NCBI GenBank assembly: GCA_024231775.1
Contig: JAAEQG010000665.1
Span: forward strand, 1-34,513
DNA from: a bacterium
GTDB lineage: Bacteria > Planctomycetota > Phycisphaerae > UBA1845
Direction of reading: 5' to 3'
DNA: 34,513 nt
The notes under the pieces: generated by a model
The model's database searches: none
The model's input: the letters and a program-made list of their open reading frames with translations, nothing else
What the model was told of the DNA's origin: nothing
Position numbers and translations under genes: made by a program
Shown: one piece after another, positions 1 through 7,375 of the stretch
Numbering within the stretch: the first letter of the stretch is position 1
How the letters are laid out: the number at the start of each line of letters is the position of its first letter

Positions 1-876
1 GAAGAGATGGTGCTCCACACCCGGGTGAAGCCCGTCGCCGACCCGCCGGAACCTGACCAGACTGCCGTTCGGCCCGTCCCAGGCATCCCAGGCCAATACG
101 CCCCCTCCGTCGTCTGTCCACTGCCGGACCGCGAACCAATCGGCGTAGACCGACCCGCGCCCCCGCGCGCAAACGTCCCGCCACGCCCAGAATTCCCGGC
201 CAACGTGGTTGAACACCCCGTCCACCACCACCCGAAGACCCTGCCCGTGGGCCTCAGCAAGGAATCCCAGAAAGACGCGGTCGCTCTCAGTCCACTGCCA
301 GGTCAGAGGGTCCTCAGTCTCCCCCCCTATCTGGGTCCTGCTGTCGCGAACGCCATAGGTGTCGTCAATGTGACGGTAGTCTGAGGTGTCGTATTTATGT
401 TCGCTGGGGGCGCAGAAGACGGGGTTGAGGTAAAGTGTATTAACGCCCAGGCTGCGAAGATAGGGCAGTTTCTCGCGAAGTCCCTGCAAATCACCGCCGT
501 AGCGACGCCCGAACAGACGCTCCCGTAGCGGACCAACCTCGCCCGGTCCCAACTCCGCCCACGCGTCGGTCCAGGGAAGCGTGCCGGGCGGGTCGTTTGC
601 GGTGCTCCCGTTGCGATACCTGGAAACCAGCACCTGATACCAGATCGCATCCGCCGCCCAGGACGGACCGGGAACGCCTGCGGATGCTCCCTCACCCTCG
701 CTCGGCTGCGCTTCCCGCTGAGGTGCAGCCGCCCCCTCCGCGCACGCCGCCCGCAGACCCCAGCCCACCTGCGAACCCGCCCCGACCACCAGGACCGGCA
801 ACAGTCCCCAGCAGACCCGCACCAACGATCTCCGGGGGCGGCATCCAACCACAGAAACCTGTCCATTGTGCGGCAC
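1..876 (-). CDS. Secreted GH13 alpha-amylase family glycosidase, N-terminal part (runs off window edge)
   Basis: The frame is open from a GTG at 876 to the window edge, giving about 292 residues without a stop. The N-terminus reads as a signal peptide (Arg-rich start, then a Leu/Val/Gly-rich core around residues 25-40). Family marks of glycoside hydrolase 13 follow in order: AIWYQVLVSRYRNG at about residue 76, LYLNPVF-APSEHKYDTSDY at about 156, and conserved region I, DGVFNH, at residues 219-224. The Tyr-Asp-Thr segment and the GVEHHLF sequence near the edge resemble the cyclomaltodextrinase/neopullulanase branch. The catalytic Asp and Glu (regions II and III) lie beyond the window and cannot be checked. 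The likely role is extracytoplasmic hydrolysis of alpha-glucans. The GTG start is chosen because TAG lies upstream in frame at 916-918 and no ATG is available before the signal peptide; GTG at 852 is an alternative. Confidence 0.85.
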   Translation of the reverse strand, partial: MPHNGQVSVVGCRPRRSLVRVCWGLLPVLVVGAGSQVGWGLRAACAEGAAAPQREAQPSEGEGASAGVPGPSWAADAIWYQVLVSRYRNGSTANDPPGTLPWTDAWAELGPGEVGPLRERLFGRRYGGDLQGLREKLPYLRSLGVNTLYLNPVFCAPSEHKYDTSDYRHIDDTYGVRDSRTQIGGETEDPLTWQWTESDRVFLGFLAEAHGQGLRVVVDGVFNHVGREFWAWRDVCARGRGSVYADWFAVRQWTDDGGGVLAWDAWDGPNGSLVRFRRVGDGLHPGVEHHLF

Positions 877-1006
877 GCCACATCCTCCTCGCCGAGAGCA
901 AACATAGCAGTTGAGCTATCGCCGCCAAACACTATACTAGTGGAGACCCGAACCGCTCCTCAAGGCGCGAAGGGGTCGATTGGTTGGACCGGCCTGGAGA
1001 CCGAAC

Positions 1007-1552
1007 ATGGACGACAACAGCTTCCTCCTGCAACAGTTCATCACCCTCAGAGACGAGATCAAGACGATCAAGGCTCGTCTGTTCTGGATCGTCGCGATGG
1101 GCCTGTTCGGCGTGCCGCTGATCACCTACCTGGCGGAGAGCCTCGGACAGACCGGTTTGCTGATGCCCATGATCCCCTACGTGGTGCTGGTGGTGATCGT
1201 GATGTTCATCGCCGAGCAGACGGCGTTGATGCGTGCCGGTCAGTACATCCGCTGCAACATCGAGCCCAAAGTCACCGACGCGCTCCAGTGGGAATCCTGG
1301 TTAGAGAAGCGCGAGAGCGTGCGCATGCTGGACAAGCACTTCTTCGCCGTCTTCGTGCTGGTTTTCTTCGTGTACTACTTCATGGCCATCGGTTCCGCGG
1401 TGCGGAGCCTCATGGCGGAAACGGCGGAAGACGCCAGTCGTCAAATGTGGATGATCGCTGCGGTGGTGACCTACAGCATCGGTGGAATCTGGGCTTTATC
1501 TACCCTCCTGCACCACTGGCGCTCCGCAACCGGAACCTCCGCGGAGGAGTAA
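1007..1552 (+). CDS. Membrane protein of unknown function, four predicted spans
   Basis: I do not recognise a named family. The 181-residue product starts MDDNSFLLQQF, and GGAG lies nine bases before this ATG; an earlier in-frame TTG at 980 has no ribosome-binding site. Hydrophobic segments fall at about residues 27-45 (WIVAMGLFGVPLITYLAE), 52-73, 114-132 (FFAVFVLVFFVYYFMAIG) and 147-167. A short N-terminal region and a soluble middle stretch (residues 75-110, rich in Glu, Arg and Trp) lie between them. The C-terminus is short and ends in Glu-Glu. The gene stands alone on its strand, between the divergent amylase and the convergent crotonase. The function is not inferable from context. Confidence 0.8.
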   Translation: MDDNSFLLQQFITLRDEIKTIKARLFWIVAMGLFGVPLITYLAESLGQTGLLMPMIPYVVLVVIVMFIAEQTALMRAGQYIRCNIEPKVTDALQWESWLEKRESVRMLDKHFFAVFVLVFFVYYFMAIGSAVRSLMAETAEDASRQMWMIAAVVTYSIGGIWALSTLLHHWRSATGTSAEE

Positions 1553-1573
1553 CCACCAGGACCTCCGCTGGGG

Positions 1574-1673
1574 GCCATACTCATCCCGGAGGGTGAGCAT
1601 GTCGCCGGGCCAATCATGGCCACGCTCCGCAGTGGCCATGCCACCCTGCATCTTGTCTCCGATAGCCAAAGCG
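1574..1673 (-). repeat. 100-bp two-hairpin interspersed repeat, copy A
   Basis: The minus strand matches plus-strand 23531-23630 over 100 positions with 14 mismatches and no gap by hand count. Read on the minus strand it holds two palindromes: CATGGCCAC / GTGGCCATG (nine pairs, 8-base loop) and CATGCTCA / TGAGTATG (eight pairs including one G-T, 10-base loop). It sits between the 3' ends of the membrane-protein gene and the crotonase gene. A small open frame crosses it in both copies, but no ribosome-binding site supports translation. Confidence 0.8.
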
Positions 1674-1739
1674 CCGGCGCCCCCGCAGATGACTGCTTTC
1701 GTCACCCCGGACACAGGCTGCGCATGCGTTGAGATTGCC

Positions 1740-2478
1740 TTAGCGATCCGCGAAGCGCCCGTGCAGGCGGGCCAGAATGCGCTCGACGGACTCTGGGGCG
1801 GATGCGGCGCCGATTAGATCGTCCAACTCGCCGCGCGACCAGGATAGATGCGCCGCCTTCTCTGGCGTCGCCCTCGAGTGGGGCAAGATCCTCGACCAGG
1901 GCACCGAAAAAGTAGAATGTCCCCTTTCTTGCTCGTCCACCAGCGCGTTGACTGCGCCGCCTTGGGTAGCCTCGTCCGCGCTCACTTCCCGCCCGATCCA
2001 CGATTCGATCACTGATCGCGAAACGGGCCGGCGGGCGGCGATGACCGGAATGAGTACGTTCACCAGCGAGCGGTAGTCCGGTTCTCCGGGAAGCACGAAC
2101 CTGGCCGCCGAGGTTGCCACCGTCGCCGTCGTACACAGGGCCAGCCCGACGCCCCCCCCCATACGCAGGCGCCTGCACCACGCTGACCGTGGGTGCGGGG
2201 TGGCTGGCCAGCGTTTCGAACAGCTCGACCAACAGCCGCAGATGTTCGCGCGGAGAACCGGCGGCGTACACTTCCTGAAGGTCCAGCCCGGTGCCGAACG
2301 CCGGTCCGCTTCCGCTTAGCACCACAGTCGATTCGGGGACGCTGGTGACCGCCTCGATCAAGCTGCGTAGCAGCCCGATGCTCAGACAGTTCCGCTTCTC
2401 CGGACGGTTGAGCATCAACCGGCGCACGCTCCGGTCAGACTCGCGCGTATCCGTAATGTCCAGATGATTGTGCAGCAT
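1740..2478 (-). CDS. Enoyl-CoA hydratase/isomerase (crotonase) family protein, frameshifted
   Basis: Two overlapping frames together encode one crotonase-fold protein. The first frame starts with ATG at 2478 and contains LNRPEKRN, GSGPAFGTGLDLQEV (the oxyanion-hole loop) and APAYGGG. At the nine-G run (2152-2160) the frame is lost; the continuation GGGVGLALCTTATVATSA is in another frame and runs to the TAA at 1740. Eight G instead of nine would restore a protein of about 245 residues, the usual size. In classical hydratases the first catalytic Glu follows the third Gly (GGGCE); here the segment is GGGVG, and the second Glu region is not recognisable either, so activity may be unusual or lost. 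The gene starts 35 bp after the thioredoxin-domain gene on the same strand and is probably co-transcribed. The break could be a homopolymer sequencing error or a real mutation. Confidence 0.75.
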
Positions 2479-2513
2479 CGAGGCTCAGTCCCCTGCAGGA
2501 GCATGTCGCCGCT

Positions 2514-4475
2514 TCACGGCTTCTTGCCGGAGGGAGCCTTGGATTGATCGAGCAGCCTGCGCACCTGCTCCACCATGTCCTGGCCACGAAGATCGATCGC
2601 GATCAGCTTCCCCCCCGGGCCGATCAGGAATGTGGCTGGAATGGCGGAGGCGCCGTAGGCGTCCGCCATCCGCGTCGCCCCCCCCTGCTCCCCGTACACC
2701 TGCGGCCAGGCGATCTTCTTATCGGTGATGAACTTGCTCAGGGCTTTCTCATCGAAGTCGAGCGATACCCCGAGGATGGCGAAGTCCGCACGAGTCCCCA
2801 AGGCCTTGTGCAGTTCGACCACATGAGGAATCTCCAACACGCAAGGTCCGCACCACGTCGCCCAGAAGTCGATGAACAGGTACTTGCCCTTGAAGTCGGC
2901 GAGTTTCACCTTCTTCCCGGCGAGCGTGGTGGCTTCAAAGTCCGGCGCCGCCTCTCCCACCTTGAGCTTGGGGCCTGACCCGGACGGTCCACCGGCCTGC
3001 TCCTCCTCGAAGCGGAAGCGCAGGTCGGTCTGACCGCCGCGCACGGTCTGGTTGTCGAGCGGCTTAAAGCCCGGGGCTGCGACACTGACGAGGAACGGAT
3101 CCGTCGGCGCGTCCAGGATCACAAAGCGGCCTTCAATATCGGACATGGACTGCAGCCCCAGCGTGCGATAGCCCTTCCATTCCCCGGCGGCGATGTGGGC
3201 GCCGCGCACCGGCTTACCCTCCGGATCGACCACCGTCCCGCCGACGGGCGAGCCGGGAACCAGAACCACGTCCAACGTCAGAGGCGTCTGCGGATCGGCT
3301 TGGACCACGAACAGCCGCGGAGCATGCTCCGCCAAATGCACGGTCACCACAGCCTCGCCCGCGGGGATTCCGGAGAGCACGTACTCACCGTCGAAGTCGG
3401 ACCATTCCGTAACCACCATCTCGTCAGAGGAACGACCGACGGACAGGCGCGCACTGCTCAACGGCTTACCTGTCGATGAACTGACCTTTCCGCGGATCGT
3501 CGCGGCTTTGACCATAATCAGCCGGTGGGTCGAGTCGGTCTTCTCGGGCGGCAGAGCCAGTTCACGGTCGAATGTGACAGAGGACACGTAGTCGGGATGG
3601 GTCAGTCGGACCCCAACCTTGGTGGCATCGAGACTGAGCCCGCGGACGGTCACGTGGCCCTGCGAATCCGTTGCGGCGGTCCGATAATCGTGGCCGTCTT
3701 CAATCAGCACCTCAACGATCACCTGGGCAATCGGCTGGCCGTCGGCCGTCTCCACGGAGAGGGCGACCACGCGCTCCGGTTTGAGCGATAGAAGGACATC
3801 TCCGCCCGGGGCGATCGGCGGATGGTCCCGCACCTCGATCGTCACCTGCGGTACGCCTCCCTCGGCGCTCTCGACGGCTGAGACCTTGATCCTCCGCACC
3901 AAGCGCGCATACCCCTCAGCCTCCACAACCAGTTGAGCCTGGACCGGCGACAGCCCCCCCACCTCAAACCGACCGTCCGCACCGGTCTCGGCGGTCCACT
4001 CGTTGTAAGCTGCCGCAATGCTGACTCGCGCCCCCGCCACGGGTGCGTCGCCCAAGTGGCTGCGCACCACGCCTTTCACCTCGAAGTTGCCCTGGAACTG
4101 GTGATCGATATACGGCGGATGCTCCCCGGCAATGCTCTCGACTTCGATTTCGTGCGGCTGATACCCTGGCTTGCTGATCACCACGATGAGCTTGCCATGG
4201 ATCGGCTGATCGTGACGCACCTGAAAGTCGCCCATCTCCACGGTGATCGCGGACGCGACTTCCCGTCGCCCGGTCTCCTCAGGAACATAGACGCGCACGG
4301 TGGCTCCGGACACCCCCGCCCCGACGTAGTCGAAGATCTGGCCTTCGACGATGATGTGCGCAGGCGGTTGAACGTCCGCAGCCTGGCCCTGGGCGGTAGC
4401 GGGTTCCGAATCAGGCGGACCTGCCACACTCAAGAATCCCATACCGAGCACAGGCAATAGAGCTACTCTGATCAT
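2514..4475 (-). CDS. Secreted carboxypeptidase-regulatory-like repeat protein with C-terminal TlpA thioredoxin domain
   Basis: The product has 653 residues. A signal peptide (MIRVALLPVLGMGFLSVA) is followed by several beta-sandwich segments of the carboxypeptidase regulatory-like type: GQIFDYVGAGVSGATVRVYV, GVVRSHLGDAPVAGARVSI, GKVSSSTGKPLSSARLSVG and GTVVDPEGKPVRGAHIA. The last 150 residues form an AhpC/TlpA-type thioredoxin domain with VGEAAPDFEATTLAGKKVKL and WCGPC (Cys542 and Cys545), then a cis-Pro site in SAIPATFLIG. Such domains act in thiol-disulfide exchange outside the cytoplasm. The ATG at 4475 is preferred over the upstream frame extension to 4541, because GGAGAGG lies just upstream of it and the signal peptide then begins correctly. 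It lies 87 bp downstream of a prepilin gene on the same strand. The fusion of surface repeats with TlpA is typical of planctomycetes; the substrate is unknown. Confidence 0.88.
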   Translation of the reverse strand: MIRVALLPVLGMGFLSVAGPPDSEPATAQGQAADVQPPAHIIVEGQIFDYVGAGVSGATVRVYVPEETGRREVASAITVEMGDFQVRHDQPIHGKLIVVISKPGYQPHEIEVESIAGEHPPYIDHQFQGNFEVKGVVRSHLGDAPVAGARVSIAAAYNEWTAETGADGRFEVGGLSPVQAQLVVEAEGYARLVRRIKVSAVESAEGGVPQVTIEVRDHPPIAPGGDVLLSLKPERVVALSVETADGQPIAQVIVEVLIEDGHDYRTAATDSQGHVTVRGLSLDATKVGVRLTHPDYVSSVTFDRELALPPEKTDSTHRLIMVKAATIRGKVSSSTGKPLSSARLSVGRSSDEMVVTEWSDFDGEYVLSGIPAGEAVVTVHLAEHAPRLFVVQADPQTPLTLDVVLVPGSPVGGTVVDPEGKPVRGAHIAAGEWKGYRTLGLQSMSDIEGRFVILDAPTDPFLVSVAAPGFKPLDNQTVRGGQTDLRFRFEEEQAGGPSGSGPKLKVGEAAPDFEATTLAGKKVKLADFKGKYLFIDFWATWCGPCVLEIPHVVELHKALGTRADFAILGVSLDFDEKALSKFITDKKIAWPQVYGEQGGATRMADAYGASAIPATFLIGPGGKLIAIDLRGQDMVEQVRRLLDQSKAPSGKKP

Positions 4476-4562
4476 AGGACCTCTCCAACAGGATCCCGCT
4501 GCCCATCCACCATTGGCACCTAGAATATCCGGAGCCGCCACATCCGGCCATGCGTCCCGGGA

Positions 4563-5372
4563 TCATGGCGTCCCGGAGAGTTGGGGAGCATCCGCGGGCG
4601 AACCCACATACGCGTAATCCGCACGGGTCAGGATCTGGTCGATGGCCCTCGCCACCGAAGCGTACTGAGGAAAGGCCTCCGCAGGGATCGCGAACATCCG
4701 CCGGGCGTCGCCGAAGCCGGTCGTAGAACCGTCCCGAAAGAGCACGTTGGCCCGAAGCGCCCGGTGATTCGTATGACCGAAGGGACCCGGTCCGAGGCTG
4801 TTGGTGTCCAGGGCCAAGGCCTCAACGCGTAGGTGCTGGGCACCAACACGGTAGCTCCCCAGTTGGTCTAACCTTCCGGTCGCGGCGCTCTTGGGAAGAT
4901 GGTCCAGTTGACGGTAGAGATACGATCCATACGCCCGCTGATCCGTACCGATTCGAGGCTGCTCGTGGATGATGTTCAGGTTGTCATCCGCGGGGCAGAA
5001 GAAGTGCCCACTCTCGACCACGGTCGCGCCCAGCAAGCGGCCCAGACCGTTGTACTCCCGCGGATGCTGCGTTGGGGCGAACGGCAGATCAGCCCCGATC
5101 CATAGCTGATTGGTGGCGAAGTCCTGCGCCTCGAAATCCTCGGCCGGTTCCGGCGCCGGTCCTCGAGGTATCCACCCCCGGTTCTCGTTCACGTAGAGAT
5201 GAATGGAGGTCCCCACCTGTCGCAGATTGGCGGCGCACACCGTCAGCTTGGCCTGCTCCCGAGCCGAGCGTAACGACGGTAGCAGCACCGCCAACAACAG
5301 GGCGATGATCGTAATCGTCACCAGCAACTCCACGAGGGTGAAACCGCCCTGATCTTGGGTCCCGCGGCGCAT
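4563..5372 (-). CDS. Type II secretion/prepilin-like protein with N-terminal methylation motif
   Basis: The product has 269 residues. A short basic leader (MRRGTQDQG) precedes the prepilin motif G-FTLVELL and a hydrophobic helix (VTITIIALLLAVLLPSL), which marks processing by a prepilin peptidase. SAREQAKLTVCAANLRQVG and the later CPADDN and NVLFRDGS segments are typical of the large planctomycete family of pseudopilin-like proteins with a C-terminal DG motif. The ATG at 5372 has GGGAGG five bases upstream; the TTG directly before it is less likely. It is the first gene of a probable three-gene operon running to 1740. These proteins are usually present in many copies per genome, and the role of any single one is not established. 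Confidence 0.88.
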   Translation of the reverse strand: MRRGTQDQGGFTLVELLVTITIIALLLAVLLPSLRSAREQAKLTVCAANLRQVGTSIHLYVNENRGWIPRGPAPEPAEDFEAQDFATNQLWIGADLPFAPTQHPREYNGLGRLLGATVVESGHFFCPADDNLNIIHEQPRIGTDQRAYGSYLYRQLDHLPKSAATGRLDQLGSYRVGAQHLRVEALALDTNSLGPGPFGHTNHRALRANVLFRDGSTTGFGDARRMFAIPAEAFPQYASVARAIDQILTRADYAYVGSPADAPQLSGTP

Positions 5373-5457
5373 CAAACCTCCCTGTAAGGATATGTCGATA
5401 TCCGGTTCTTGTTACAAGCCTGACACTCATTCCGCATGACTTCACGCCGAGCGCGTA

Positions 5458-5465
5458 ATTATAAT
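5458..5465. promoter_or_regulatory. Candidate -10 element in the divergent spacer 5373-5631
   Basis: The 259-bp spacer separates the prepilin operon (-) from the Cys-rich gene (+). The AT-rich patch ATTATAAT gives a TATAAT hexamer on the minus strand (5458-5463), 86 bp before the prepilin start, and an overlapping TATAAT on the plus strand (5460-5465), 167 bp before the other gene. No good -35 hexamer is visible for either, so this is only a candidate. TATATT at 5556-5561 is another plus-strand possibility. Confidence 0.25.
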
Positions 5466-5631
5466 ACGGCAGCGGTGAGAGCCTATCCACCGCTACGGGC
5501 CGGGGATAACCAAGCGCGGAGATTTCTATCAGCCATCGGATGCTGACCCCCTGAGTATATTCTGATGCCGACCCTGTTGGCGTGGACATCTGGGAATGAA
5601 CTATTCCCCTAACCTCAAGGAGCTGTGGATC

Positions 5632-6621
5632 ATGAAGAAGTGGACTACTCTGGCTGCGATCGCGGCACTCGTGTTTGCTGGGAGCGCCTTCGCTTGCGAT
5701 GGCAAAGCCCAACTGGTCAGTGGAAAGGCGGACAACGCCATCGACGCGGCTGCGGCGAAGGTGCTGAATACTCTTCCGCACCTGGTCTATCGCGTTGGCG
5801 AGTTCGAGACCCCATGCATCGGTACCGCCACGACCAAAGCCGGCGAAAGCGGGACCATCCAGTACAAGGTCGGCGACGCGACCTTCGATTGCCGTGGAAA
5901 GGCCATGGCCCGAATGGCCGCCGATCTCGAGGACCAAGCCGCCCAGATGCTGGCCGTAGCCTACTCCGTCGGCGGGGAGTGCTTCCACTGCCCCACGACG
6001 GCCAAGACCACGGCGTCAGATACCGGGCAGAAGCTCATGTACCGCCTGGCTGGGTTCGACTTCGCCACCCGCGGCGAAGCGAACGCCGTCGCCAAGATCG
6101 TCTCCGAAGCCGTAGCCGGCATGGCCCAGACGGCCTCCAGTAAGGAGAACTGTTGCGGCAAGTGCGGAGGCGCCAAGACCGCCGGCAAGTCCGGTTGCAG
6201 CAAGAGCTGTTCCAAGACCAAGGCCCAGACGGCCTCCGGTAAGAAAGACTGCTGCGGTAAGTGTGGAGGCGACAAGGCCGCCAGCAAGGCCGGTTGCAGC
6301 AAGAGCTGCTCGAAGACCAAAGCCCATACGGCTTCCGGCAAGAAAGACTGCTGCGGCAAGTGCGGAGGCGACAAGACCGCCGCCAAGGCCGGTTGCAGCA
6401 AGAGCTGCGGCAAGTGCGGAGGCGACAAGGCCGCCGGCAAGTCCGGTTGCAGCAAGAGCTGCGCGAAGACCAAGGCCCAGACGGCCTCCGCCCGCTCGAA
6501 GTGCTCGCAGTCCGGCCCCGCCGATTGCTGCACTAAGGCTGACTCCCGCGTCGATGCAGCCATGGACAAGTTGGAGCTGATCGTGCGGTCCGCGGCGGCG
6601 GCGCGCACCAGCATAGGATAG
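5632..6621 (+). CDS. Secreted cysteine-rich protein with tandem CCGKCGG/GCSKSC repeats
   Basis: The product has 329 residues. MKKWTTLAAIAALVFAGSAFA is a clear signal peptide, and AAGGAG lies nine bases before the ATG, which rules out the in-frame ATG at 5596. Residues 22-165 are a globular part with two related Tyr-x-Val/Leu-Gly segments (YKVGDATFDCRGKAMARMA and YRLAGFDFATRGEANAVA) and a GGECFHCP motif. Residues 167-283 are a Lys- and Cys-rich tandem repeat whose unit reads about TAS-GKKDCCGKCGG-DK-A-K-GCSKSC-KTKAQ. A short C-terminal helix follows. Paired Cys with Gly and Lys spacing suggests metal binding or disulfide-knot folding, but there is no direct evidence of a ligand. It is probably a monocistronic unit, with a strong hairpin just downstream. 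Confidence 0.88.
   Translation: MKKWTTLAAIAALVFAGSAFACDGKAQLVSGKADNAIDAAAAKVLNTLPHLVYRVGEFETPCIGTATTKAGESGTIQYKVGDATFDCRGKAMARMAADLEDQAAQMLAVAYSVGGECFHCPTTAKTTASDTGQKLMYRLAGFDFATRGEANAVAKIVSEAVAGMAQTASSKENCCGKCGGAKTAGKSGCSKSCSKTKAQTASGKKDCCGKCGGDKAASKAGCSKSCSKTKAHTASGKKDCCGKCGGDKTAAKAGCSKSCGKCGGDKAAGKSGCSKSCAKTKAQTASARSKCSQSGPADCCTKADSRVDAAMDKLELIVRSAAAARTSIG
6130..6480 (+). repeat. Tandem 99-bp coding repeat inside the Cys-rich protein gene
   Basis: Two full 99-bp units (6130-6228 and 6229-6327) are followed by an 81-bp unit lacking its 3' end (6328-6408) and a 72-bp unit lacking its 5' end (6409-6480). A new unit start (ACGGCCTCC) begins at 6481. All steps are multiples of three, so the frame is kept. 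The junction at 6408/6409 falls inside GCSKSC-GKCGG, as expected from unequal crossing-over or slippage. Confidence 0.9.
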
Positions 6622-6641
6622 CCTGACCAGCGCACAGCACC

Positions 6642-6680
6642 CGGTGCCCCGTCCCTTGCGCATCAAGGAACGGGGCACCG
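6642..6680 (+). terminator. Terminator-like hairpin after the Cys-rich gene
   Basis: CGGTGCCCCGT pairs with ACGGGGCACCG, extended by CCTTG / CAAGG around a short CGCAT loop, giving about 16 pairs with one or two mismatches. It starts 20 bp after the stop codon of the Cys-rich gene. Only TT follows the stem, so it may be a Rho-independent terminator with a weak U-tract or simply a transcript-stabilising hairpin. Confidence 0.5.
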
Positions 6681-6732
6681 TTCTGCGCGACGGTGTGGTT
6701 CCTCACCCTCTCATAGTGTGGGTGCTGGAGTG

Positions 6733-6884
6733 AAGTGGACGCGGTTGTCGTGTCGGAACTTCAGGGACAACCAGCGCGGCGACAACTATTCGCTCTGGCG
6801 TACGACCTGGGGAACTTCCCGCGGCGGTTGGCGCTGCCGCGGTCGGTGAATCACTGGTCGCTCACCACACTGCGGGAGAAGCTG
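6733..6884 (+). pseudogene. Remnant of an IS1380-type transposase C-terminal region
   Basis: Two consecutive reading frames carry fragments of the conserved C-terminal region of IS1380-like DDE transposases. KWTRLSCRNFRDNQ (6733-6774) is in one frame; after a frameshift, QLFALAYDLGNFPRRLALP and HWSLTTLREKL follow in the next. The family normally continues with a conserved KIGAKVVRH-like segment, which is absent here. No upstream catalytic region is visible, so this is a decayed tail and not a working element. No terminal inverted repeats were found. Confidence 0.65.
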
Positions 6885-7346
6885 ATGCTGCGCAGAGACC
6901 CAGCAAAACCGTGGCTCCGAAGGCGGGAACGCCCAGATTGGCGTCACGGCGTGCCTGGAGGGCGACTCGGGGGGCAAGGGCAGCGGCAAGATAGGCGTTT
7001 TTCGCTTGGATCAGGAGGCTCGTCTGGGTACGATGGCGACTTGAGGTCTGACGAATGGGAAAACCTATTCCAAAGCTCCCTTTTCTCCTTCTTCCTAGCC
7101 CGTGAGGACGACAGCGCAGATAGAGAAACCAGCCGCGTCCCCGCGTTTCAGACCCCGATGGATCACTCGGACGGGCACAAGACGCGGCAGAAACGCTACT
7201 CTCGCTTGAATCGAGATGGTCATCGTGGTACGACTGCGGCTTCAAGTGTGATAAACTGGCAGTCGGGTTGGGTGTCCGCCCAGGGCCGATCAAGAGCGAA
7301 TGCCGTTCTGGCGCCTCTCCCATCGCGGGGAGGGGCAGGAGGTAGC
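6885..7346. other. Non-coding spacer with a diverged 50-bp direct repeat
   Basis: I see no credible gene here; the long frames lack ribosome-binding sites and have unnatural composition. Two stretches, about 7005-7062 and 7197-7255, look alike. Both contain CGCTTG-ATC, then GGTACGA, GCG-CTT and AAG/AGG-TGTGA, at roughly 70% identity by eye. The second copy can fold by CTTGAA / TTCAAG. The spacer lies between the transposase remnant and the start of the dockerin-like gene and may be decayed mobile DNA. Confidence 0.4.
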
Positions 7347-7375
7347 ATGATGAAGTCGATCCAGATTCTGGGCAG

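Noticed and set aside
5089-5988. Minus-strand open frame of about 299 codons
   Set aside because: It overlaps the start of the Cys-rich gene and, in another frame, the prepilin gene. Both have signal or prepilin motifs and ribosome-binding sites.
6130-6480. Possible CRISPR-like array
   Set aside because: The repeats are contiguous 99-bp coding units without spacers and stay in one reading frame.
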